52,022 nt of DNA from an uncultured Eubacteriales bacterium (GTDB lineage: Bacteria > Bacillota > Clostridia > Christensenellales > Aristaeellaceae): NCBI GenBank assembly GCA_902793245.1, contig CADBCX010000007.1:1-52022 (forward strand), in the 5' to 3' direction. The translations under genes were made by a program, and so were the position numbers. Below, piece after piece: positions 44,446 to 52,022 of the stretch. The notes under the pieces were generated by a model. It did not search any database, was not told where the DNA came from, and saw only the letters and a program-made list of their open reading frames with translations. The first letter of the stretch is position 1. Every line of letters begins with the position of its first letter.

Positions 44446-44865
44446 CTAGTTCACAAACAAGTACTCCCTCTCATGATAATACCTGTACAGCACAAACGTC
44501 CACAGCGCGACGATGATGCCCGTGCCCACATCCCTGGCGTACACGTCCTCGGCGGACATGTAGATCAGCAGCTGGGTGAGCAGCAGGATCGCCGCCGCCG
44601 CGCCGCCCACGATGGCGATGGCCTTCGGCGTGCCCGTGCGGAGCTTCGCCAGATCGAAGCGCACCTTGATCAGGGCCAGCCCGTCCACGGCCAGCAGCGC
44701 GCCCAGGATCACGAACAGCGCGGTGTTGGGCATGCCGTTTTCGATGGAATCGGAGATTTGCATGACGCCGCTGTACACCGCGATGGCCGCAAAGGCCCAG
44801 AAGAAGAAGTAGATCAGGGCGTTGTGGAACCAGGTGTCCAGCCTGGGCTGCTTCTTTTCAGACAT
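44446..44865 (-). CDS. Four-TM membrane protein, sixth gene of the exported-protein operon
   Basis: A 139-residue integral membrane protein with four hydrophobic segments: about 13-32, 46-65, 80-102 and 108-126, with a basic connector (KVRFDLAKLRTGTPK). No family recognised. The start is ATG 44865 with SD GAGGTG, ten bases after the stop of the preceding gene. It closes the six-gene unit and may anchor or export its secreted products. Confidence 0.8.
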   Translation of the reverse strand: MSEKKQPRLDTWFHNALIYFFFWAFAAIAVYSGVMQISDSIENGMPNTALFVILGALLAVDGLALIKVRFDLAKLRTGTPKAIAIVGGAAAAILLLTQLLIYMSAEDVYARDVGTGIIVALWTFVLYRYYHEREYLFVN

Positions 44866-44875
44866 GCCGTTCACC

Positions 44876-46489
44876 TCATTCCGCCTGGAAGCCGCGGATG
44901 GCGGTGTCCAGGGCCGCCAGCGTGGCGTCGCCCATGCCCTGCTCATACTTGGCCGTGTAGGTCACGGTGTGCTCGCCGGTGGAGTCGTAGATGCGCAGCA
45001 TGTCCACCACATGGCCCTGCACCTTATAGGTGTACAGGCCCGCCGGGAGGGACTTGCCGCCGATGTCGTAGAACTCGTACTCCACGTAGCCCACCAGGTC
45101 GTCACCGTACTTCGCCTGGATGCGGGGGGTGTACTGCTCCTTGATGTACTCCAGCGGCTCGGCCAGCCAGTCCTCGGACTGGAACACGATCACGTAGGGG
45201 ATGCGCCCGCCCGCCTCGGTGTAGATGGTGATGCCGGTGCCCTCCTGATAGTCCCACTCATAGGCCGGGTCGGCCAGGGTGGTGAAGCCCTGCTCCGGGC
45301 ACTCGATGACCGCCAGGTTTTCCGTGTCCGGCACCTGCGCGTCGGGTTCCTGGCCCTCGGGCGCGCTTTCCGTCAGCTCGGTGGAAACGCCCGCGAAGTC
45401 CGCGATCTCCATGGCCTCGGCCAGCAGCGCCGCGTCGTAGCCCTCGACGCCCTTCTCCGGCACGTCCACCGCGCCGTAGTCGGCGTGATTGCCCTCGGCG
45501 TCCCAGCTGCACAGGAGTGCGGTCTCGCCCAGCAGGTTTTCATACTCGATGGTGTAGAAGGCCGCGAACTGAGTGCCGGGATTGTAGAGCATGTAGATGC
45601 GGTAGCACTGCGGCGGCACCTCCGGCTGGGGCAGATCCAGCTGCAACAGCTGCGTGCCGTCGGCGGCGGTGTACAGGCGCTGTGGGAAGTCTTCGGCGGT
45701 GTAATCGTATTCCACCCCGTTCTCGTCGCCCAGGGAGGCGAACAGCGTGTACGCGCCCACCCGGTTCAGAACATCCAGCATGTTGGCGGGGTCGTCGAAG
45801 AAGTAGCGCGGCAGGGCGCTGTGCTCAAAGTGATAGCGCAGCCGCTCCAGCGTCGCGCCGGTGGGCGCGGCGGCCCCCTCCTCCACCGCCTCGGCGTCGG
45901 TGGTCATGGTTCCCGTGCCGCCGGCTTCGTACTGGCCCGTTCCGTCCTCCGGCTCCTCGGCCAGGCCGTTGCCGTCCACCGCGACCACATCGTCGCCCAG
46001 GCCGTTGCCGTCCTCCACGATCACGTTGCCCGGGAACACCGCGCTGGCGGCGATGGCGTCGATCTGTGCGTACATCGCGTCATATTCGGCGCGGATGGCC
46101 TCGTCGCCCATCCAGGCCGGGTAGTCGCTGGGCAGCTGCATGTAATAGTTCATGGCGGAGCTCTCGCTGAACCCCAGATACTTGAAGGCCGGGAGTTCGG
46201 AGAAGCTGCCGTTCACGCTGGCGCCCAGCCGGAACAGGAAGCCGCCGCCCTCGATGTCCTCCTCCAGGTACTTCATGTAGCTCGCCGCGTGATAAAAGCT
46301 CAGGCCGTCGTCGCCGTCCACCATCAGCGCCTTGTCCTCCCAGCCCGCGGGCAGGGTGAGGTCGAAGTCCTCAAAGTGGCAGATCACGCTGCCGTCGCTC
46401 TGACCCTCCTCCCGGAAGCCGAAGTCCGCCAGGGCGGGCAGCGCGCAGGCGATCAGCATCGCCAGCGCCAGTGCCAGGATACGCTTCAT
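44876..46489 (-). CDS. Large secreted protein, fifth gene of the exported-protein operon
   Basis: A 537-residue exported protein. Signal peptide about 1-21 (ALPALA/DF). The N-terminal domain (about 30-160) has CHFEDFDLTLPAGWEDKALM and FYHAAS, typical of an exported 'LP.GW' fold. An acidic Gly-rich linker follows. The C-terminal domain (from IECPEQGFTTLADPAYEWDY, about 390-537) is paralogous to the whole mature product of gene two (VTCEEQGFSTLCKPEYDYDF), ending in TLAALDTAIRGFQAE versus DALKALAVAAGNFQPD. ATG 46489 is used: SD AGGAGG lies seven bases before it and overlaps the alternative ATG. Function unknown. Confidence 0.85.
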   Translation of the reverse strand: MKRILALALAMLIACALPALADFGFREEGQSDGSVICHFEDFDLTLPAGWEDKALMVDGDDGLSFYHAASYMKYLEEDIEGGGFLFRLGASVNGSFSELPAFKYLGFSESSAMNYYMQLPSDYPAWMGDEAIRAEYDAMYAQIDAIAASAVFPGNVIVEDGNGLGDDVVAVDGNGLAEEPEDGTGQYEAGGTGTMTTDAEAVEEGAAAPTGATLERLRYHFEHSALPRYFFDDPANMLDVLNRVGAYTLFASLGDENGVEYDYTAEDFPQRLYTAADGTQLLQLDLPQPEVPPQCYRIYMLYNPGTQFAAFYTIEYENLLGETALLCSWDAEGNHADYGAVDVPEKGVEGYDAALLAEAMEIADFAGVSTELTESAPEGQEPDAQVPDTENLAVIECPEQGFTTLADPAYEWDYQEGTGITIYTEAGGRIPYVIVFQSEDWLAEPLEYIKEQYTPRIQAKYGDDLVGYVEYEFYDIGGKSLPAGLYTYKVQGHVVDMLRIYDSTGEHTVTYTAKYEQGMGDATLAALDTAIRGFQAE

Positions 46490-46500
46490 GTTCATTCCTC

Positions 46501-47187
46501 CTATTCTATTTCCTTCTGCGAGCGCATTCTCGCCTTCTCCGAAACCCGCGCCAGGATGAAATCCCGCACGTATTCATAGTCCTCTCTGGGCACGTAGATC
46601 TGGTTCATGCCGAACCACTCCCGCAGATCCAGCACGTCGTACTTGCGAATCCGCTTCACCCGGCGGGTGGACTCGAAGCGGCTGGTGCCGGTGTTGTTGG
46701 CCATGGCCAGGGTGCCGCCGACCCGCAGCGCCTCCCCCGGCTTCCCGGCGATCACCCCGAGGATGCCGGCCACCGCGCCCAGGGTGTTCAGCGTCTCCAT
46801 GGTGCCGGGGTTGCGCACCAGGGCCACGGCGCTGTCGTCCATCTCGAAGCGAATCCGCCACTGGCCGTGCATCGCCAGCGCGCAGATCGCGTAGATGATC
46901 TCCGTGAGCAGCAGGATGCCCGCCAAGATGCCGCCCACCACGTAGAGCGCGATCATATCGCCCCGCATGTAGAACATCAGCTTCTCCGCTGCGATGCCCT
47001 GCTGCATCAGGTAGGCAGCGTTTTTCAGCCCCATCACCCCGATGAGCAGCAGCGGGATCCCCAGCAGGGGGACGATGATCTTCCACACCAGGCGGATCAT
47101 GTAGCGGTTTCTCCACATGTCCATCACGTAGCACCAGCGGTACACGCCGTCTTCATACAGCGTCACCCGTTCGGGATAATCGTTCAT
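46501..47187 (-). CDS. Two-TM membrane protein with cytosolic C-terminal domain, operon gene four
   Basis: A 228-residue protein. N-terminal basic segment, TM1 about 33-54 (VWKIIVPLLGIPLLLIGVMGL) and TM2 about 79-104 (ALYVVGGILAGILLLTEIIYAICAL), then a soluble domain of about 120 residues. The soluble part (WRIRFEMDDSAVALVRNPGTMETLNTLGAVAGILGVIAG...RVKRIRKYDVLDLREWFGMNQIYVP) has the strand order of a PH-like membrane domain, but this is only a resemblance. It lies 29 bases after gene three and 11 bases before gene five. Role unknown. Confidence 0.82.
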   Translation of the reverse strand: MNDYPERVTLYEDGVYRWCYVMDMWRNRYMIRLVWKIIVPLLGIPLLLIGVMGLKNAAYLMQQGIAAEKLMFYMRGDMIALYVVGGILAGILLLTEIIYAICALAMHGQWRIRFEMDDSAVALVRNPGTMETLNTLGAVAGILGVIAGKPGEALRVGGTLAMANNTGTSRFESTRRVKRIRKYDVLDLREWFGMNQIYVPREDYEYVRDFILARVSEKARMRSQKEIE

Positions 47188-47216
47188 GCCTTCAGCGTCC
47201 TTTCAGCGCGCCGCGG

Positions 47217-48407
47217 TCAGTTGTACCTGCCGATCGAGCACTCGTAGAAGATGATGTCGTTGAAGGGCGTCTCGCGCACCTCGCCGTCATCGAGCACCAC
47301 CTTCCAAACCCCAACGAAAACGGAGTAGGTGTTATAGTACTTCGGAACCCCGCAGCTGACAAAGTCCCTGTAGTGGCCGGGTTCAACATAGAAGGCACAC
47401 GGCACTTCGCTGTAGTACAGCTCCTGCCCGGGGATGTAGGAGGTGGCAATGCCCTCGATCTTGTTGTTGTACATGTCCGTCTGGTAAGTGACCAGCGTGA
47501 AGCCGCGGATGCCCCGGGTGGAGGAGCGGTTGACGACCTGCAGATTGATAAAGCCAAAATTGTCCAGGCCGGTTTCCCTGGGGCTTTCCATTGTAAAGTC
47601 TGAACATATCTTCAGCGGGACAACGTCCTCCACCCAATACCTGGCGTTGGAGGAGTACAACAGCGCCTGCATCTCCGGCGTGGCTTCAGTGCCAATGCGT
47701 AGGTCGTTCTGCTCGCAGAACGAGCGCACCGCCGTCAGGGTGTTCCGCCCAAACGAGCCGTCCACCCTGTCGTTCAGGTAGCCCAGGTCGGTCAGCCGCT
47801 GCTGCAGATCCCGCACGGCCTGGCCCTTGCTGCCCTTTTTCAGCGGCTTGTAGTCGGTGGACGCCGGGGTGTAGGCCGGGGCGTAGGAGGCGCTGGAGGC
47901 CCCGCCGTGGCCGAAGTCGGCGGGCGTGTCGTCGCTGTAATCCGTGGAACCGCCGCTGCCGGACAGGTCGTACAGGTTGACGCTCACGCTCTGGCGATAC
48001 AGCTCTTCATAGCTGTCGTGGTCCACCACGCGCATCGTCATGTCGATCTGGGAGCCGGTGCTGATGGCCCCGCTGCCGCCCGTCGGGTTCTCCTCGGTGG
48101 GAGAGAAGAGCATCCAGTCCGTATTGGTCGAGCCGGGCTCGTCGTTGCTGACGCCCGCGCCATTGATCTCCGTCCCGTCGATCTGCACGTCGTTCAAGAG
48201 CACCAATATCCTGTGATCGGTGTTGTTGACGACGCGCACATCCATGCGAAGGGTGGTCTTGCCATCGGTGTGCTCGTTATAGCTGTAATCCGTCGCCCAA
48301 ATCTCGAAGCCGTTCCAGCTCAGCAGCCTGGATTCCGCCAGGGCGGGAACGGAGAGCGCGCCCAGCAGCAGCGCCAGGGTCAGCAGTACGATCAGCAGTT
48401 TCTTCAT
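47217..48407 (-). CDS. Secreted protein with peptidoglycan-binding domain, operon gene three
   Basis: A 396-residue exported protein with signal peptide about 1-24 (PALA/ES). The first domain (about 26-150: GFEIWATDYSYNEHTDGKTTLRMDVRVVNNTDHRILVLLNDVQID) is beta-rich, like FxLYD/DUF4352-type surface domains. A PG_binding_1 helical repeat follows (about 190-245: LKKGSKGQAVRDLQQRLTDLGYLNDRVDGSFGRNTLTAVRSF). The second beta domain (about 255-396) repeats the 'F..LQVVNRS' pattern of the first. It would hold the complex at the cell wall. Gaps to neighbours are 29 and 18 bases. Confidence 0.88.
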   Translation of the reverse strand: MKKLLIVLLTLALLLGALSVPALAESRLLSWNGFEIWATDYSYNEHTDGKTTLRMDVRVVNNTDHRILVLLNDVQIDGTEINGAGVSNDEPGSTNTDWMLFSPTEENPTGGSGAISTGSQIDMTMRVVDHDSYEELYRQSVSVNLYDLSGSGGSTDYSDDTPADFGHGGASSASYAPAYTPASTDYKPLKKGSKGQAVRDLQQRLTDLGYLNDRVDGSFGRNTLTAVRSFCEQNDLRIGTEATPEMQALLYSSNARYWVEDVVPLKICSDFTMESPRETGLDNFGFINLQVVNRSSTRGIRGFTLVTYQTDMYNNKIEGIATSYIPGQELYYSEVPCAFYVEPGHYRDFVSCGVPKYYNTYSVFVGVWKVVLDDGEVRETPFNDIIFYECSIGRYN

Positions 48408-48425
48408 TCTCGTGTCCTCCTGTCC

Positions 48426-48977
48426 TTAGTGGGAATAGTAGTTCGCGTCCGGCTGGAAGTTGCCCGCGGCCACGGCCAGCGCCTTGAGGGCGTCCTCGAT
48501 GGCGATGTCCTCGCCCGCGCAGCGCGCCTCGTAGCGCACGAAGTAATCCGGCTGGAGGTCGTAGGCGCAGATGCTGTAGCGGCTCTCGCCGTCCGTCACA
48601 TAGAGCGTCATCAGCGCCGTCAGGGTCTTTCCGCCCAGGGTGATCTCGGTGACCTCGCCCGTGTTCACCACCTGGTCCGCGCTGCCCGCGATCTGCTGGC
48701 TGTAGATATTGGCCAGGTAGTATTCGGCGTCAAAGTCCGCGCCGGGGGCGTCGGTCTTGAACACGGACACCCAGGGATCGCCGATCTCCGTCCCCAGCGC
48801 GATGGTCACGCCGCCGTCGGGCGTGAAGTCATAGTCATATTCCGGCTTGCAGAGCGTGGAAAAGCCCTGCTCCTCGCAGGTGACGATCCGCATCGCCACC
48901 TTCTCCTCCTCGGCCAGGGCCGCGCCGCAGGCGATCAGCAGCGCCAGGGCCAGAAGGAGCGCCCATGCTTTCTTCAT
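48426..48977 (-). CDS. Small secreted protein, operon gene two
   Basis: A 183-residue exported protein with signal peptide about 1-23 (GAALA/EE). The mature part is a single domain: RIVTCEEQGFSTLCKPEYDYDFTPDGGVTIALG, then VSVFKTDAPGADFDAEYYL and TEITLGGKTLTALMTLYV. It is paralogous to the C-terminal domain of gene five. The start is ATG 48977, seven bases after SD AGGAGGG; an ATG six bases earlier is too close to the SD. Function unknown. Confidence 0.85.
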   Translation of the reverse strand: MKKAWALLLALALLIACGAALAEEEKVAMRIVTCEEQGFSTLCKPEYDYDFTPDGGVTIALGTEIGDPWVSVFKTDAPGADFDAEYYLANIYSQQIAGSADQVVNTGEVTEITLGGKTLTALMTLYVTDGESRYSICAYDLQPDYFVRYEARCAGEDIAIEDALKALAVAAGNFQPDANYYSH

Positions 48978-48992
48978 ATTCATTCCCTCCTG

Positions 48993-50090
48993 TTACCGGT
49001 TCGGTGTGAGCTCGGTGCTGCCGCCGGGCTGGGCGAAGGCGCTGTCGGAGTAGTACACCACGCCGTTGTCGCCCTCGTACACATAGTCGTAGGCCGTGGA
49101 CACCTTCACGTGGCTGCCGTCGGACAGGGTGTAGTCGTTGGCGTCGAAGAGATAGTCCGAATAGCGGTCGGTGTAGTCGTCGCCGGAGGCGGCCTCCTCA
49201 CCCAGCACCCTTTCACTGTAGGTCTGCCCGCCGGTCAAGGGGCCCCCGGCGATGATGTTCACCAGCTCGGTGGTCAGCCGCTCGTTCGTCGCCTCAAACT
49301 GATCGCTGGCGGCGCTGTTCTCGATGAACTGGTCGAAGATCGCGCTGCCCCGGTCCCAATTCTCGACGGGGCAGATCATTGTGTAGGTGAAGGGGGCCTT
49401 CCAGGAGATGGTCTGGATGACGAGGTCCGCGTAGATGCCCGGCACCTTTCCGGTGGACTGCACGCCCTCGACGCCCGCCATCACGCACAGGTAGCTGGGC
49501 ACGCCCGCCACCTCCGTGGCATAGCGGCGCATGCACACGGTGCAGTCCACCCAGTCCACGCTCACGTTGGAGAGGCCGGAGAGGGCGTTCCCCTTTTTCA
49601 GAAGCTCCCGCTCCTTCCGCTCCAGCAGCGCCGTCGCCTGGGGATACTGCTCGTCCGCCACCGGCGTTCCGGGCGCCCTGCCCAGGATCTGCGCGGCGAT
49701 ATGGTCGCAATAGGCCGGGGCGCTCTTATAGTGGAGCATGTCCGCGTGGAGCTGGGCGTTGTGCTGGCCGTCCTGGTGGCCGGTGCCGCCGTCCCAGCGC
49801 AGGATATCCAAATAGGGCATCCCGGAAAAATAGGACATCAGTCCGATCTCCCCGTTGGTCGGCTTGGCCTGCAGCATCAGCAGCCAGGCATCCTCGATGT
49901 TGTCCCCGAAGGACACCGTGCCGGAGGCCTCCCAGCCCGCAGGCACGGAGACGCGGCCCACCGTCTGCCCGCCATACTGGATGTCGGTGACGGTGAAGGA
50001 CAGGGGCTCGCCTTCCCCCATCGCCGGCACGGCCAGCAGCATCGGCAGGATGAGCAGCAGCGCCAATGTCCACAGTGCGAATCTGCGCAT
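48993..50090 (-). CDS. Secreted protein, first gene of the exported-protein operon
   Basis: A 365-residue exported protein. Signal peptide about 1-25 (AVPAMG/EG). The N-terminal domain SFTVTDIQYGGQTVGRVSVPAGWEASGTVSFGDNIEDAWLLMLQAK carries the same VPAGW motif as gene five, suggesting a shared PsbP/Mog1-like fold (inference). A central region has CTVCMRRYATEVAGVPSYLCVMAGVEG; the C-terminus is acidic and Tyr-rich. SD AGGAGGG. Promoter at 50134-50163. It heads six genes with gaps of 10-29 bases. Confidence 0.85.
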   Translation of the reverse strand: MRRFALWTLALLLILPMLLAVPAMGEGEPLSFTVTDIQYGGQTVGRVSVPAGWEASGTVSFGDNIEDAWLLMLQAKPTNGEIGLMSYFSGMPYLDILRWDGGTGHQDGQHNAQLHADMLHYKSAPAYCDHIAAQILGRAPGTPVADEQYPQATALLERKERELLKKGNALSGLSNVSVDWVDCTVCMRRYATEVAGVPSYLCVMAGVEGVQSTGKVPGIYADLVIQTISWKAPFTYTMICPVENWDRGSAIFDQFIENSAASDQFEATNERLTTELVNIIAGGPLTGGQTYSERVLGEEAASGDDYTDRYSDYLFDANDYTLSDGSHVKVSTAYDYVYEGDNGVVYYSDSAFAQPGGSTELTPNR

Positions 50091-50133
50091 TCGTTCTCCC
50101 TCCTTTGGTCATATGTGTGATTACCTAATGTTA

Positions 50134-50163
50134 ATTATATGAAAAACAGTAGGCTTTGCGCAA
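50134..50163 (-). promoter_or_regulatory. Promoter of the exported-protein operon
   Basis: -35 TTGCGC, 18-base spacer, -10 TATAAT on the minus strand, 44 bases before the first gene. Confidence 0.6.
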
Positions 50164-50251
50164 GGCTTAAAGCCAATTCAGGGCCCAAAAGGGTGGGTTA
50201 GTTTTGGGTCAGGTGGCCATTTTGACGGCTTTTTGGGGGCTTGAGGGGGGC

Positions 50252-50280
50252 TTTTCGAGGGGTTTCCCATATGTTATACT
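50252..50280 (+). promoter_or_regulatory. Possible promoter of the MFS-LuxR gene
   Basis: -10 TATACT with a poor -35 (TTTTCG) at 17 bases. The -10 is clear; the weak -35 suggests an activator. Confidence 0.4.
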
Positions 50281-50309
50281 ATACGGGCGACGAGAAAGGA
50301 TTTGATCGG

Positions 50310-51704
50310 ATGGGCAAGTGGCGACAGGCGATGAAAAGCCGCGACTTCATGTGCGCGGCCTGGGTGGGGCTGTGCTTCGCGCTGACCTCGGCGGTGTACC
50401 TGTCCTGGCTGCACCGGCTGGTGACCCTGGCGGGCAGCGCCGGGGCGGACTGGCTGAGCATGGTGGCGGGCTACCTGATGCAGGCGGCGGGCATGGGCCT
50501 GGTGAGCCTCTGGCTGCACCGGCGTCCGGACGCCGACCTGCGCCGGGGCTTCACCCTGGCGGCGGCGCTGTTCGCGGCGGTCTGCGCCCCGGCGCTGCTG
50601 GCGGACACCCTGCTGGGCGTGATCGCCTTCGGTCTTCTGATGAACCTGCTCTGCGGCCTCATCGCCGGGTTCTACCTCTTGGGCATCGGCCTGAGCGCCG
50701 ACGCGGGCCATCGCGGCCGGGTGTTCGGCGGCGGCTATGCCCTGGCCACGGTGGCGGTAGGCCTGCTCTCTCTGGCGGGCGGCGACCTGCTGCACAGCGC
50801 CTGGGCCCTTCTGATCTACATTCCCCTGGCGCTCCTGCTGATCTGGCTCACAGGCCGCCGGGGCCTGCTCCAGCGCCCGGAGGAGGCGACCGCCGCCGAG
50901 CCCGCCCGCGAAGCGCCGCTGGGCCTGGCGCTTCTGGCGGTGGTGCTGCTCAGCGCCGTGAAGGACCTGGGCTTCGTGTTCCCCTCGGCGGACATCGCCG
51001 CCGGGCTCATCCCGGAGCTCTCCCGCCTGCCCTACGCCCTGGGCCTGGCCGCGGCGGGCTTCATCAACGACAAAAACCGCCAGCAGGGCATGCTTTGCAC
51101 CATGGCGGCGCTGATCATCCCCTTCATCATGCTGGGCCTGACCAGCGAGCCGGTGCCCGCCACGATCTGCTGGGGGCTGGACTACCTGTTCTACGGCTTC
51201 TTCTCGGTGTTCCGGGTGGCGCTGTTCCTGGACATCGCCAGCCGCACCCGGCGGCTGGAGCTGGCGCCCTTGGGATTGCTGGCGGGCCGGGTGGGCGACG
51301 CCTGCGGCACGGCGGTGAGCCTGCTGCTGGGCGGCAGCAAGCTGTGGCTGATCGGCGTCACCGCGGCGCTGTTCTTCCCCACGGCCTACCTGTGCCTGCG
51401 GCTCTACCGCCGCCTCTATGAGCCCCAGGCCGCCGTGCAGCAGCGCAGCGAGCAGGAGGTGTTCGAGGCCTTCTGCCTGCACAACGACCTGTCCAGCCGG
51501 GAGAAGGAGGTGCTGCGCATGGTGATCGACAACCGCTCCAACGGCGAGATCGCCGAGGCCCTGTTCATCACCCAGAGCACCGTGAAATACCACGTGCGCA
51601 ACGTGCTGGGCAAGGTGGGCTGCAAGAACCGCAGCGAGTTGCAGCGCAAGTTCACCCTGGCCCTGTACCCCCATCTGGAGAATGCCCAGCCGGAGAAGGA
51701 ATGA
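50310..51704 (+). CDS. Membrane-embedded LuxR-family regulator (MFS-like sensor)
   Basis: A 464-residue protein. The first 390 residues form about twelve TM helices in an MFS-like arrangement. The C-terminus (about 405-464) is a LuxR-type helix-turn-helix: LSSREKEVLRMVIDNRSNGEIAEALFITQSTVKYHVRNVLGKVGCKNRSELQRKF. Such MFS-LuxR regulators are numerous in Eggerthellaceae and some Clostridia, where they often flank the genes they control and are thought to sense ligands at the membrane. The start is ATG 50310 with SD AAAGGA. It is divergent from the exported-protein operon and is its likely regulator. Confidence 0.93.
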   Translation: MGKWRQAMKSRDFMCAAWVGLCFALTSAVYLSWLHRLVTLAGSAGADWLSMVAGYLMQAAGMGLVSLWLHRRPDADLRRGFTLAAALFAAVCAPALLADTLLGVIAFGLLMNLLCGLIAGFYLLGIGLSADAGHRGRVFGGGYALATVAVGLLSLAGGDLLHSAWALLIYIPLALLLIWLTGRRGLLQRPEEATAAEPAREAPLGLALLAVVLLSAVKDLGFVFPSADIAAGLIPELSRLPYALGLAAAGFINDKNRQQGMLCTMAALIIPFIMLGLTSEPVPATICWGLDYLFYGFFSVFRVALFLDIASRTRRLELAPLGLLAGRVGDACGTAVSLLLGGSKLWLIGVTAALFFPTAYLCLRLYRRLYEPQAAVQQRSEQEVFEAFCLHNDLSSREKEVLRMVIDNRSNGEIAEALFITQSTVKYHVRNVLGKVGCKNRSELQRKFTLALYPHLENAQPEKE

Positions 51705-51711
51705 CTGAAAA

Positions 51712-51777
51712 GATCCTTCGTTTCACTCAGGATGACAGCGAATCGAAGTCCCGTCATCCTGAGTGAAACGAAGGATC
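51712..51777. repeat. Inverted-arm repeat with co-varying arms
   Basis: GATCCTTCGTTTCACTCAGG and exact complement CCTGAGTGAAACGAAGGATC. Relative to the family consensus both arms carry the matching changes, so pairing is preserved. Confidence 0.88.
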
Positions 51778-51836
51778 TGTACACTGCGCCAACAGACTGC
51801 GTTATACCATTCCAACTTTTCGAGAAGAACCTGAAA

Positions 51837-51878
51837 CAGCCCCTCCGCTCATTGGAGCGAAGGGGCTGCTTCTTCATT
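51837..51878 (+). terminator. Terminator after the MFS-LuxR gene
   Basis: CAGCCCCTCCGCTC-ATT-GGAGCGAAGGGGCTG with small bulges, followed by CTTCTTCATTTCC. Confidence 0.65.
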
Positions 51879-51893
51879 TCCTTATACTAAATT

Positions 51894-52022
51894 CCTTCTA
51901 AAACATGTACAAATGCGGAGTGAATTTTTCGTTCTGGCAAAGCTGAGCGGAGGGAGGCGATGCAGCGCATCGTTGACCGAAGCGAAGCACAGCCAGGGCG
52001 GAAAAGACGCACGCAGATGTGC
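51894..52022. mobile_element. MITE, second copy, truncated by the window end
   Basis: Starts ATACTAAATTCC and matches the element at 35455 through GATGCAGCGCATCG and TTGACCGAAG. It then has about 30 extra bases (from CGAAGCACAGCC) before GCAGATGT, so the first copy is internally deleted. The right TIR lies beyond the window. Confidence 0.8.

Noticed and set aside
47907-50120. 737-codon plus-strand ORF opposite the exported-protein operon
   Set aside because: Antisense shadow; the minus strand has SDs, signal peptides and tight gene spacing.

Overview
The window comes from a spore-forming-lineage Clostridia genome (Bacillota), probably an uncultured gut anaerobe. The signs are a yabP-yabQ-divIC block (sporulation and division), a CIRCE operator on hsp20, a rubrerythrin, a membrane-embedded LuxR regulator, a GH127 arabinofuranosidase, and many Shine-Dalgarno (SD) and sigma-A type promoters. 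The order-level placement is inference. From about 8.7 kb onward the DNA is GC-rich. The first 8.6 kb is visibly AT-richer and gene-poor and ends at a tRNA-Val gene, so it looks like an accessory island.

Layout. 0-8.6 kb: a minus-strand three-gene operon (small protein, six-TM protein, large protein with an HEAGH zincin motif), one secreted protein, a transposase relic and hairpin duplicates. 8.6-9.2 kb: tRNA-Val behind a perfect consensus promoter and two broken tRNA copies, then tandem palindromic repeats. 9.3-15 kb: a two-component system with a divergent membrane gene carrying a PhoB-type box, rmuC-proC, then yabP-yabQ-divIC. 15.5-25.7 kb: PfkB kinase, gyrB-S23-gyrA, tRNA-Arg, VanZ-like protein, rubrerythrin, ilvE, hsp20. 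26-30.8 kb: an XRE-cupin regulator followed by potABCD (polyamine uptake).

30.8-45 kb: a repeat-rich stretch, an SH3 protein, a YhaM-like exonuclease, an anchored binding-protein-like pair, a phage-derived patch (tail chaperone, SH3 protein, S24 repressor with four operator-like repeats), a YbaK-type deacylase, an SH3/tail-lysozyme protein, GH127 with a DUF6125-like partner, an RlmL-type methyltransferase and an alpha/beta hydrolase. 44.4-50.1 kb: a tight six-gene minus-strand operon of exported and membrane proteins of unknown function, divergent from an MFS-LuxR regulator. The window ends in a truncated MITE.

Intergenic space is packed with dispersed repeats: palindromic REP-like units, paired CCTTCGCTTCGCTCAGGATG arms, short-tandem-repeat-bounded inverted elements (one enclosing the S23 gene), hairpins with a conserved loop and co-varying stems, and a TIR-bearing MITE. 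The best candidates for undescribed biology are the HEAGH metalloprotease operon (728-5797) and the exported-protein operon with its membrane regulator (44446-51704).
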